A stretch of 32,330 nucleotides of DNA from a virus, in the IMG/VR virus record IMGVR_UViG_3300043539_000149, positions 1 to 32,330 of that record; one strand, 5' to 3'. Under the pieces are notes generated by a model. It was not told where the DNA came from. It did no database searches and worked only from the letters and a program-made list of their open reading frames with translations. Positions 6,271 through 13,450 of the stretch are shown here, in pieces. Both the position numbers and the translations under genes were made by a program. Positions within the stretch are counted from its first letter, which is position 1; every line of letters begins with the position of its first letter.

Positions 6271-9200
6271 TTAGATTCCTAACAATCGACGTAATTTCAA
6301 CGATCTAACGTTCCAGACGGGCTCCTGCTTTTCTTCAGGCGTACCCTCTATATCACCTAGATAGCCTTCTGACAAGCCCGGCCTGATAGGTAGTATCTGA
6401 GCAGATTCTTGCACCCTACTTCCAGGCGGAACAGTTGGCACCGTTCTTGGTTTAACGGTCAATGTTTGTTCAACTGTTATAGGCGGTGTTTCTACAATTG
6501 ATTCTGGCGGTGTAAATGGTGGCTCGATAGGAGGAGGAGGTGGCGTTTCAGGCACAGTTGGCTTCTCTAACTCTTTAATGATTTGTTGCAGCAATTGATC
6601 TTCAGGCGTGAGATCAGTAGGCGGCGAGATCAAGTCTTCTGGCTGCGTAGGTTCAGGCTCTTCTGTGTTGATCTGTGGCGTAGGTTCGGGCGTAGTCTGT
6701 ATAACTGTTTCAGGCTGAGTCTGAGTTACAGGCTCTGGTTGTGTTTGAGTCTGAGTTTGTGTTTGAGTTTGCGTCTGAGTTTCTGGTTGCGTCTGCGTGA
6801 CAGTTTCTGGCTGGGTCTGGGTTTGTGTTTGGGTTTCAGGTTGAGTCTGGGTTTGTGTAACGGTTTCGGGCTGAACTTGTGTGGCTGTATCTGTAGCTGT
6901 TTGCGTAGCCGTTTGCGCTGCAGTATCTGCGGCGGTTGTTGTTGATGTGGCTGTATTGTTAACCGTATCAACAGTTACGTTAGTCCCTGGTGTTAAAACA
7001 GTCCCTGTTGTATCAACTGATGGCACATTAGTAGCTCCTCCATCTTGGGTTAATACAAGTGAGGTTCCATCACCATTGTCTTGCAAGACAACGCCTGTTG
7101 TTGCATTTGTTGCTGGCGATGTAGGTTGCGCGACAGAAGGGGCCTGAGCTACATCTGCAGTTACGGTTGGAGTAACTGTAGGTTGTGTAGCAACTTCAGG
7201 CTGAACTTGCGTTGCAGTATCAGTTGCAGTCTGTGCGCCAGTCTGTGTTTGTGCGCCAGTCTGTGTTTGTGCGCCGGTTTGCGTAGACGTATCAGCCTCG
7301 GATGTTACCGCCGTACTTGTGTCTGTAGCCGTGCTAGTAACGGTAGCCGTGTTATTGGATGTGTCAACTGCAACACTTGTTCCAGGAGTGAGTGCAGTGC
7401 CCGTTGTTGCATCCACTGATAGCACGTTTGTTGCGCCACCGCTTTGCGTCAGCACAAGCGATGTACCGTTACCATTGTCTTGCAAGACAACACCAGTAAT
7501 TGTTGTACCAGTATCTACAGCAGCACCAGTTCCGCTACTACTAACAACAGGGCCGGTAGGAGTCACCGTAGGTCTTGGGTTAGCAATAATTTGCGCAGCA
7601 GTCTCGCCAGCACTTAAACGATTTGCAACAACAAATTTAGGCAAACCTGTTTGCGCAGCAATTGAAGAAACTTCATCAATGGCTTGCGTATCACTACCAG
7701 TTACAACCTCTTGCCCACCGCCTGAGTCAACCGCTACTCCACCACCGCCAGTTCCACCGCCAGTTCCACCGCCAGTTCCACCACCAGTTGCAACCACCGG
7801 TCTTGGATTGGCGATAATTTGTGCTGCCGTTTCTCCGGCATTTAGGCGGTTAGCAACAACAAATTTAGGCAAACCAGTCTGCGCCGCAACAGATGACACT
7901 TCATCTGCAGCTTGACTGCTAGCACCAGTTACAACCGGTGCGGGCGGTGTCGTTACTGTTGGCGCAGTAGGCAATACAGTCGTTTGACCTGGCTTCAAAC
8001 CATTAGCAGGAACAATGGTTAATGCGCCAGTGCTATCAATAACAGACGCTTGATTGCTGTTTACATCAACAGCAACAACAACGCCTGTATTTGTTGCGCC
8101 GGATGCAACATCAAAAGTCGGTATGTCAACACCGGCGGTTAGCAACGTGCCAAGGTTTCCAGGCGTTAAATCAACGTTAGGATTAAGAATTGTTCCCGTT
8201 GTATCTGTAGGAAGCCTTGTTCCCGTAACCGTAAGCGATGCTCCAGGAGGGGCAGCCACACCACCAGGCACTTGTACACCAAGGTTGTTTTGTGCTGCTG
8301 CCGCTAACTGTTCACCAGTGTTAATAGCGGCTGCAGTCTTGCCGCCAATAACGGCACCAAGCACCGCTTTACCTTTAGCGGCATTAGCATCGCCAGTCGT
8401 GATGTATTCAATTAAGCCTTCTTCTAATGCTTCAGTTGCCGGTTCAAGTAACGTCCTTGCAACGACATTGTTTGCACCTGGTATCAAGCCAATAGCAGCA
8501 GTAACGGCACCCGCAACACCAGCGTCCTGTCTTGCCATGCGAGCAAGCTCTTGTGGCGTTGCATTAGGATTCGCTGCTCTAAGTTCATCAATCTTTTGCA
8601 AGGCTTGAGCACCAGCGGATTCGGCAGCGTTTAATGCCATCGAGCCAAGGAACTGCGCTACTTTGCCACCAGGCAATAACAAACTAGGAAGTTCTTGAAT
8701 AAGTTCAGAACCAAGTATGGCCGCTGCGCCAGCAGGATTGTTAAGCGTAGCGCTAGCAATAGCTCTAGCAATTTGTTCTGCTGTTGAATTAGGATTGCTT
8801 GCAACGCGGTAAATCTCGTCAACAAATGCTTGCGACTGTTGATTTACCACCTCTGGCCGCATAAGTTCGCCAGACGTTTGAATAGCCCTAAATCGATCTA
8901 TAGCGCCTTGCGAGTCAACACCTAATTGCTGCGCTGTTGCGGAAATAGCCGCGCCCAACTCCCCAAGGCCAGCCTGTGCTGTGCCGGTAAAACCACCAGC
9001 AACTTCATTAGTTCTGGTGTAAACACTCTTGGTCTGGCTAACAATGTTGCCATTAGCGTCAATGGTGGCCGTATCACCCGTTACTTTATCTCGCTGCGTT
9101 ACCGTGCCATCAGCATTTTTAGTAACCACAAGATTGCCTACTGGCAATACATTGGTATCACGTTCCGTGCTGATACTCAGGCTTGCAAGATCGTTAGCTG

Positions 9201-11505
9201 TTAACTGTTTACCGATGAGATTTGGATCGCCTGCATAGAGAATGCCTTGGTATACAGCATTAGCAGGCAATGCTTCAACCGCGCCAATGACGTTAGGTTT
9301 GTCAAGAAACACACCACCACCTGCAATCGTACTTGCTTCACCAGTCGGCAGTAATTGCGTGATCTTTCCGGTATTGATGTCTCTTAGATAAATAGTTCCG
9401 TTTGGCCCTTGATAGCGTTCGGTCAACGGATAAAGTTCTCTAGCAGCAGCCTCTGCCGCTGTAATTTGCTGCGCACCCTGCATAGCTTGGTTAACCGTCT
9501 GCGCCTGATTAGCCGCCTGTTCTTGCGCCACAATGCCAAGCACATCGTCTTGCGTAACGCCACCAGTCGTATCCATACCGACATCAGGCGTAGTACCTAA
9601 CCCACCTGTCGTAACGCTAGGAGCGGTTGTATCAGTTGCTGCGCCGCCACCAACAGTTGTTGAGGCGCCTGGTATTTCTGGTGTTTGCTTTTGATTAAGC
9701 GAAGCATTTGCTCCACTTATAAATCCCTGCAATGCGGATAAACCAGAATCAGCCCCTGTAACTTGAGCTTGCAACGCGCTAGTTGCTGCAGATACTAATC
9801 CACTATCTATCGCTCTATCGCCTGTAATACTTAAACCTTGAGAAGCCGCTTGAGCGCCCGTTGCTATTAATGAATTTGTTACTGCATTCCCAACATCGCT
9901 ACCAGTTAAAGCGGCTGTAGCACCAGATCTAATAGCATTGTCAATAAATTGATTGCCTGTAAGGTTAGGAACCAACTGACTCACGCCAAAACTTACAGCA
10001 GCATTCTTTAGCGCGTCAGCAGGTTTTGCTCCAGCAGCAACGCTCAATGCAGCATTCATCACGGCATTGCCTAGCGCCTGAGCCATAACCGTGCTCGTTG
10101 CGCCAAGAGCCGCGCCTATAGCTACATTAAGACCAGGAACAACTGAGGCTATAAAAGGAATCCCTTCTCTTAAAAAACTTTCGCCAAAACTTATATCTTG
10201 AGCGCCTTTGTAATACGATGGTTCTCCTATTGGGACAAGCTGCCCATCTTGCAAACGGTAACTTTGCGCCGCTCGTTCTCTATCTTCGCCACCTGTTTTG
10301 CTGCCAATGTAAAAAACAAAATCATTAGAGCCAACATCCTGCGGTGTAAATGGCGTTTCAACCATTTCACCGTTTATTACTTTGTATGTTTTAACAAAAG
10401 TGCTTGTATGTCGGTCACCTTGACTATCAAACAATCCTTCCCCAAGACCTGGAAGCAACGCTATCGCTGCGTCTTCACCAAAATTGCCGACAGAAGACGC
10501 AACGCTTTCTCTTGGGCGCACTCCAATTTGAGCTTCTGTTTCTTGCAATTGGCTTGCAGCAGATGACGCGGAAGGCTGTTGAACAACAGGGGTTTGAACT
10601 GGCGCAAGTTCTTGCGTAACAGGCTGCTGAGTCTTTAACCAGTCGGTGTAAGCCTTTTGTAAGGTTGATCGAACTTGATCAATAGGCATGTCAAGTACGG
10701 CTTGTATTTCATCTGGAGAGCCTTCTCTCCCATAAATCTGACGAAACAGGTTTTGTCGTTCATTGGTTAAATTTTGTACGCGTTGCCGTTCTGCTTGTTC
10801 TGCAGCCAACGCTTGCTGCCTTGCAGTTTCAATTCTTTGAGCTTCAACTCTTGCAGCTTCTACTCTGGCTGCTTCTTGCCTTGCCGCTTCTTGTTGATCA
10901 GCTAATTGTTGTGCCCGTATTTGTTCTTGACGGATTGCCTCTACTCTTGCGGCTTCTACTCTTGCGGCTTCTGCTGCTGCCGCACGTTGCGCTTCAACCC
11001 TTGCCTCCTCTTGTCTAGCGGCCTCAATCCTTGCCGCCTCTTGTCTAGCAACTTCTTGCCTTATAGCTTCTTGTACAGCCGCCTCTCGTTCAGCGGCTAT
11101 TCTTGCTGCTTCTTGTCTTTCAGCTTCTAATCTAGCTTCTACTTGGCTTGGAGATGCTTGTATTGCCGCTTCAATTCTTGCGGCTTCTCTTGCTGCGAAA
11201 TCGGCTTGCAGGTTTGGCGGAGCAGAATAATCTAAATTTGTATCAAGACCAAACTGGGCAGCATGTCTTGATCTCATTTCAGGAGATAGGCCTAATAAAT
11301 AATCTTGGTCAACACCCGCATTTAACAGAGCCTGGAATCCAGTATGAGGTGGCGCGGGAGGAGGAGCGTACGATGGAGCAGAATAATTTGATCCATCATC
11401 AAGACCAAACTGAGCGGCAAGCCTTGACCTCATGCTATCAGACAGCCCTGATAAATAATCAGGGTCAAATCCTGCGTCTAAAAGAACTTGAAACGTAGTA
11501 GACAT
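6271..11505 (-). CDS. Giant modular repeat-rich virion protein, 1744 aa
   Basis: The largest gene, one intact frame. Approximate domain order: 4-96, a duplicated ~40-residue module (LSGLSDSMRSRLAAQFGL, then LLGLSPEMRSRHAAQFGL); 103-250, an Ala/Glu/Arg coiled coil; 251-290, a small helical unit (QIYGREGSPDEIQAVLD); 360-435, a mixed region; 445-605 and 920-1075, Gly/Ala-rich hydrophobic stretches that could enter membranes; 690-830, beta-type repeats; 1140-1525, duplicated modules joined by Gly/Thr linkers; 1527-1605, a TQ/QPE repeat; 1610-1744, a Pro-rich end with a basic tail. Size, hydrophobic hairpins and position suggest a T7 gp16-class ejection protein or a giant tail-associated protein. 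No transglycosylase motif is visible. The start lacks a clear ribosome site and lies just after the upstream TGA, so coupling is likely. Confidence 0.75.
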   Translation of the reverse strand: MSTTFQVLLDAGFDPDYLSGLSDSMRSRLAAQFGLDDGSNYSAPSYAPPPAPPHTGFQALLNAGVDQDYLLGLSPEMRSRHAAQFGLDTNLDYSAPPNLQADFAAREAARIEAAIQASPSQVEARLEAERQEAARIAAEREAAVQEAIRQEVARQEAARIEAARQEEARVEAQRAAAAEAARVEAARVEAIRQEQIRAQQLADQQEAARQEAARVEAARVEAQRIETARQQALAAEQAERQRVQNLTNERQNLFRQIYGREGSPDEIQAVLDMPIDQVRSTLQKAYTDWLKTQQPVTQELAPVQTPVVQQPSASSAASQLQETEAQIGVRPRESVASSVGNFGEDAAIALLPGLGEGLFDSQGDRHTSTFVKTYKVINGEMVETPFTPQDVGSNDFVFYIGSKTGGEDRERAAQSYRLQDGQLVPIGEPSYYKGAQDISFGESFLREGIPFIASVVPGLNVAIGAALGATSTVMAQALGNAVMNAALSVAAGAKPADALKNAAVSFGVSQLVPNLTGNQFIDNAIRSGATAALTGSDVGNAVTNSLIATGAQAASQGLSITGDRAIDSGLVSAATSALQAQVTGADSGLSALQGFISGANASLNQKQTPEIPGASTTVGGGAATDTTAPSVTTGGLGTTPDVGMDTTGGVTQDDVLGIVAQEQAANQAQTVNQAMQGAQQITAAEAAARELYPLTERYQGPNGTIYLRDINTGKITQLLPTGEASTIAGGGVFLDKPNVIGAVEALPANAVYQGILYAGDPNLIGKQLTANDLASLSISTERDTNVLPVGNLVVTKNADGTVTQRDKVTGDTATIDANGNIVSQTKSVYTRTNEVAGGFTGTAQAGLGELGAAISATAQQLGVDSQGAIDRFRAIQTSGELMRPEVVNQQSQAFVDEIYRVASNPNSTAEQIARAIASATLNNPAGAAAILGSELIQELPSLLLPGGKVAQFLGSMALNAAESAGAQALQKIDELRAANPNATPQELARMARQDAGVAGAVTAAIGLIPGANNVVARTLLEPATEALEEGLIEYITTGDANAAKGKAVLGAVIGGKTAAAINTGEQLAAAAQNNLGVQVPGGVAAPPGASLTVTGTRLPTDTTGTILNPNVDLTPGNLGTLLTAGVDIPTFDVASGATNTGVVVAVDVNSNQASVIDSTGALTIVPANGLKPGQTTVLPTAPTVTTPPAPVVTGASSQAADEVSSVAAQTGLPKFVVANRLNAGETAAQIIANPRPVVATGGGTGGGTGGGTGGGGVAVDSGGGQEVVTGSDTQAIDEVSSIAAQTGLPKFVVANRLSAGETAAQIIANPRPTVTPTGPVVSSSGTGAAVDTGTTITGVVLQDNGNGTSLVLTQSGGATNVLSVDATTGTALTPGTSVAVDTSNNTATVTSTATDTSTAVTSEADTSTQTGAQTQTGAQTQTGAQTATDTATQVQPEVATQPTVTPTVTADVAQAPSVAQPTSPATNATTGVVLQDNGDGTSLVLTQDGGATNVPSVDTTGTVLTPGTNVTVDTVNNTATSTTTAADTAAQTATQTATDTATQVQPETVTQTQTQPETQTQTQTQPETVTQTQPETQTQTQTQTQTQTQPEPVTQTQPETVIQTTPEPTPQINTEEPEPTQPEDLISPPTDLTPEDQLLQQIIKELEKPTVPETPPPPPIEPPFTPPESIVETPPITVEQTLTVKPRTVPTVPPGSRVQESAQILPIRPGLSEGYLGDIEGTPEEKQEPVWNVRSLKLRRLLGI
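6690..6930 (-). repeat. Thr-Gln (TQ/QPE) low-complexity repeat region
   Basis: In-frame repeat in the giant protein, residues about 1527-1605. Units such as TQTQPETQ and long TQTQTQTQ runs come from six-base steps of ACN-CAR with varied third positions. The tract is a likely hot spot for length change by recombination or slippage. It would form an extended stalk or linker. Confidence 0.85.
6933..7497 (-). repeat. Two copies of a ~55-residue module (VVLQDNG)
   Basis: Copy 1 lies at about 7323-7497 and copy 2 at about 6933-7101. Both read TGVVLQDNG-GTSLVLTQ-GGATNV, then TPGT-V-VDT-NNTAT. A diverged third copy, TGVVVAVDVNSNQASVID, sits near residues 1139-1160. The modules look like small beta domains separated by disordered Thr/Gln linkers. 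The family is not recognised. Confidence 0.82.
7238..7273 (-). repeat. Two perfect 18-bp tandem copies (QTGAQT)
   Basis: The unit on the plus strand is CCAGTCTGTGTTTGTGCG, at 7238-7255 and again at 7256-7273. It encodes QTGAQT repeats between the two VVLQDNG modules. Identity at every base suggests recent duplication. Confidence 0.9.
7570..7920 (-). repeat. Two copies of a ~40-residue module (AAQTGLPKFVVANRL)
   Basis: Copy A lies at about 7797-7920 and copy B at about 7570-7690, about 236 bp apart. Both encode DEVSS-AAQTGLPKF, then VVANRL-AGETAAQII and ANPRP. The protein is near identical while many third bases differ, so the duplication is not recent or selection holds the protein sequence. 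No known domain is recognised. Confidence 0.88.
7747..7782 (-). repeat. Three perfect 12-bp tandem copies (GGTG linker)
   Basis: The unit on the plus strand is GCCAGTTCCACC, at 7747, 7759 and 7771. It encodes repeated Gly-Gly-Thr-Gly and forms a flexible linker between the two AAQTGLPKF modules. Perfect copies point to slippage or recombination. Confidence 0.92.
10773..11199 (-). repeat. Ala/Glu/Arg coiled-coil repeat region
   Basis: Residues about 103-245 of the giant protein are built from EAARVEAAR- and RQEAARIEAAR-type units with little else, giving a highly charged continuous helix. The DNA repeats are imperfect, made of related GCN-GCN-CGN-GTN/ATN-GAR blocks. Confidence 0.85.
11215..11496 (-). 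repeat. Duplicated N-terminal ~40-residue module
   Basis: Residues 4-44 and about 56-96 of the giant protein align closely: F-LL-AG-D-DYL-GLS followed by MRSR-AAQFGLD and YSAP. They are separated by a proline-rich spacer. Such a module at the very start could dock the protein to a symmetric partner, but this is inference. Confidence 0.88.
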
Positions 11506-11506
11506 A

Positions 11507-11845
11507 TCACAAGCCCAAGCGATTGATGATGGATTGATGAATACTTAGATGGCCTTGCAGCCATTCATAGAAATCATCTTCTTGGTTCCAGTCGGTATCA
11601 AACAAGTCAAAAGGATTCTCAAGGCTTAGTCTATTTGCAAGCACTTCATGCTCTTGATAGTGCGACCATAACCAGTCATCAAGATCATCTAAATCAGCAT
11701 CTGCAAGTGGATACTGAGGTATCACAATATCTTGATCTAGCAACTGTATGTAGAACGTACGATGTTGCTGTGCGTTCTCAAAGATCATCTCTCGTAAACC
11801 GTCTGCATCCCCAAAAACGACGTTAGAAAGATTGTCTAGGTTCAT
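11507..11845 (-). CDS. Acidic hypothetical protein, 112 aa
   Basis: A strongly acidic, Trp/Asp/His-rich protein. Residues 30-60 read TFYIQLLDQDIVIPQYPLAD and then a DLDDLDDWLWSHYQEH helix; the end is EWLQGHLSIHQSIINRLGL. Proteins of this kind, short with several Trp and Asp residues, often sit between fibre and ejection genes in environmental podoviruses, but no function is known to me. It ends just before the giant protein start (TGA-T-ATG), so it may be needed to launch translation of that gene. A chaperone role for the giant or fibre proteins is a guess. Confidence 0.78.
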   Translation of the reverse strand: MNLDNLSNVVFGDADGLREMIFENAQQHRTFYIQLLDQDIVIPQYPLADADLDDLDDWLWSHYQEHEVLANRLSLENPFDLFDTDWNQEDDFYEWLQGHLSIHQSIINRLGL

Positions 11846-11847
11846 GG

Positions 11848-12561
11848 CTAAAACGGCCCTGAAGTAGAAACAGTAACGCCAGAACTAGTAATAGACCACG
11901 GGCTACCAGCATTAGCCACGCTATTGTCTTTGATCGTAGCTGACTGGCAAGTCAAGATTTTTGTCGTAGCGCCTGCGGTCAATGGCTGAGTTGGTATGGT
12001 TGCAGAACTAAATCCAGAACCTACGTTAAATCTTAAGTTACTGATCTTGCCGTCAATGTATCTGCTTGTTTGCACAGAACCATTGCCAATTGTTGGCGGC
12101 GCAGCAGCCGTTTGTATCGTTCCGCCGACCAAAGTAGACGCCACTTGAGTTGTGCCAACAAACATCTTTAACGTACCTGAAACACGCGAACAAGCAATGT
12201 AAGTCCAAGTTGACAAAGAAATCTGAGGATTTGTACCGCTAACAGTTTGTATCGAAGTGTTCAAATTTCTAACAAACACTAAGCGTCTATTTGAATCAAT
12301 GTAAAACTGACATCTCAAATTGTATGTAGTGCCTAGCGTCGTTGAGAATCCAAAGTCTAGTACCGGAGCCGATATAGCAGGAGCAGCGTCTAAGTAAACA
12401 AAACACTCAATTGAAAAGTCTGTTGTTGATCCTATTGCAAACGATGAACTGGTTGGGTAAGTTACAACCCCGCTATTAAAATCATAGGAGTAGTTCTGTA
12501 CAGACGGATTGCCTGCAACACCTATTGCTTTAGCAGCACCGAATGCAGACAAGATAGGCAT
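11848..12561 (-). CDS. Single-LamG-domain tail adhesin, 237 aa
   Basis: One concanavalin A-like (LamG/jelly-roll) domain covers most of the protein. Diagnostic pieces in order are YSYDFNSGVV, SFAIGSTTDFSIECFVYLD, a WTYIACSRVSGTLKMFVG strand pair and YIDGKISNLRFNVGSGF. The same order occurs three times in the larger adhesin at 13451-15523. These domains usually bind sugars, so this should be a receptor-binding or fibre-tip component. The short N-terminus (MPILSAFGAAKAIGV) is Ala/Gly-rich, like that of the large adhesin, and may be a shared attachment peptide. The ATG overlaps the upstream TAA as TAATG. Confidence 0.8.
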   Translation of the reverse strand: MPILSAFGAAKAIGVAGNPSVQNYSYDFNSGVVTYPTSSSFAIGSTTDFSIECFVYLDAAPAISAPVLDFGFSTTLGTTYNLRCQFYIDSNRRLVFVRNLNTSIQTVSGTNPQISLSTWTYIACSRVSGTLKMFVGTTQVASTLVGGTIQTAAAPPTIGNGSVQTSRYIDGKISNLRFNVGSGFSSATIPTQPLTAGATTKILTCQSATIKDNSVANAGSPWSITSSGVTVSTSGPF

Positions 12562-13127
12562 TATGCGTACCGTGTTTGGCTTGCAAAGACCGTGAACGAA
12601 CCGCTACCAGTCTTGATAAGCGTGTAGGTGTAAACGTCTACGCTATTGGCGTTTCCAGCACTAGGCGCAGAACCACCTGACCATTTAGGCGTAACGCTAC
12701 TACCGTCAACCGTAACCGCTGAGTTGTAGTAAGCCGTACCGCCTTGCGTTACCAGATGAGTTACCGTCACGCTCTGGCCTGTAGCCATGATGCTGTTAAG
12801 CGTTGTTGAACTAGACCCACGAATGTTAAGCGTCCAGTTAGCGGAGGCATTACTTGTGTAGTACAGGATAGACTGCGTAGATACGTCAAAGTTAACCGTA
12901 CCTGTGGCCGCTGTTGCTGAAATCGTTACCGTCTCTGCCGCAGCAGACAGCTTTAACTGCATCGTTGTACCGCTAACGCCAAGCGATAGCTGATTAGCAA
13001 ACGATACGTTTTGAGAAGCGTCTATCGTAAGACCGTTAGTTCCGTTGGTCTGTAGCGTGAGGATGTTGGTGTTGTCAGCCGTAGAGACTATGCCTATGCC
13101 TGACGTGGCGTTGATGGTGTTAGCCAT
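12561..13127 (-). CDS. Beta-rich tail fibre/virion protein, 188 aa
   Basis: It begins MANTINATSGIGIVSTADNT, with a repeated N-(G)-LTIDASQNVSF beta-prism type segment common in phage fibre and neck-whisker proteins. Residues 60-188 are Ser/Thr/Val-rich strands ending FTVFASQTRYA. There are no cysteines or TM segments. It lies between a putative fibre-assembly protein and the small LamG adhesin, overlapping both neighbours by one base (TAATG). A trimeric fibre segment or tip is likely. The family is recalled as frequent in marine and freshwater phages but carries no precise name. Confidence 0.72.
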   Translation of the reverse strand: MANTINATSGIGIVSTADNTNILTLQTNGTNGLTIDASQNVSFANQLSLGVSGTTMQLKLSAAAETVTISATAATGTVNFDVSTQSILYYTSNASANWTLNIRGSSSTTLNSIMATGQSVTVTHLVTQGGTAYYNSAVTVDGSSVTPKWSGGSAPSAGNANSVDVYTYTLIKTGSGSFTVFASQTRYA

Positions 13128-13441
13128 TACATCACCTGAGATGTTGTTAGATTCACAATCTGATCTGTAGCAAACGATTCAACTTGCAGGGGCTGAACAA
13201 CCTCTACAACTTCCACGTTACCCCAAGCACTCTCAACCCAAGTCTTACCTTCGTGCTGCCAGTTCCACTGATAACCCGCCCTGTCTGCTGGCTTAGGGTC
13301 TCTGATGATCCATTCCCAGTTTAACCATACAACCTCTTTGTTAGCAGGAACCTCTGCCGGTGGTGCTGGAGCCTGTTGCCAGCCTTCAGTACCATCAGTT
13401 TCAGTGCCTGGGATAGACCCGTTCTTTGTCCAGTATTGCAT
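13127..13441 (-). CDS. Putative tail-fibre assembly/chaperone-like protein
   Basis: A 104-residue protein. Residues 36-70 hold NKEVVWLNWEWIIRDPKPAD followed by AGYQWNWQHEGKTW, a Trp-rich small domain. The N-terminus has a Pro/Ala-rich linker (APAPPAEVPA). Phages often place a small Trp-rich assembly chaperone directly after a fibre gene, and this one sits between the large LamG adhesin and another fibre protein. That placement is the main evidence; the sequence itself is not a confident match to known Tfa proteins. It could instead be a minor virion component. The ribosome site is weak and the stop overlaps the next ATG. Confidence 0.55.
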   Translation of the reverse strand: MQYWTKNGSIPGTETDGTEGWQQAPAPPAEVPANKEVVWLNWEWIIRDPKPADRAGYQWNWQHEGKTWVESAWGNVEVVEVVQPLQVESFATDQIVNLTTSQVM

Positions 13442-13450
13442 GGTCTAGTC

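Noticed and set aside
6583-7147. Plus-strand ORFs over the TQ region with Cys/Leu/Ser repeats
   Set aside because: Simple antisense translation of the TQ repeat.
6690-7785. Short tandem repeats considered as CRISPR or minisatellite
   Set aside because: All repeats are in frame inside a coding sequence, with units of 6, 12 or 18 bp and no unique spacers.
7319-8608. Plus-strand ORFs of 198 aa (7319-7915) and 184 aa (8054-8608)
   Set aside because: Antisense to the giant protein; Ala/Pro/Val/Thr-rich shadow composition from its repeats, no ribosome site or motif.
6271-11505. Giant protein as a tail tape measure
   Set aside because: No tail-tube, sheath or tail-chaperone genes nearby; the helical part is short and the gene lies in an ejection-type block.
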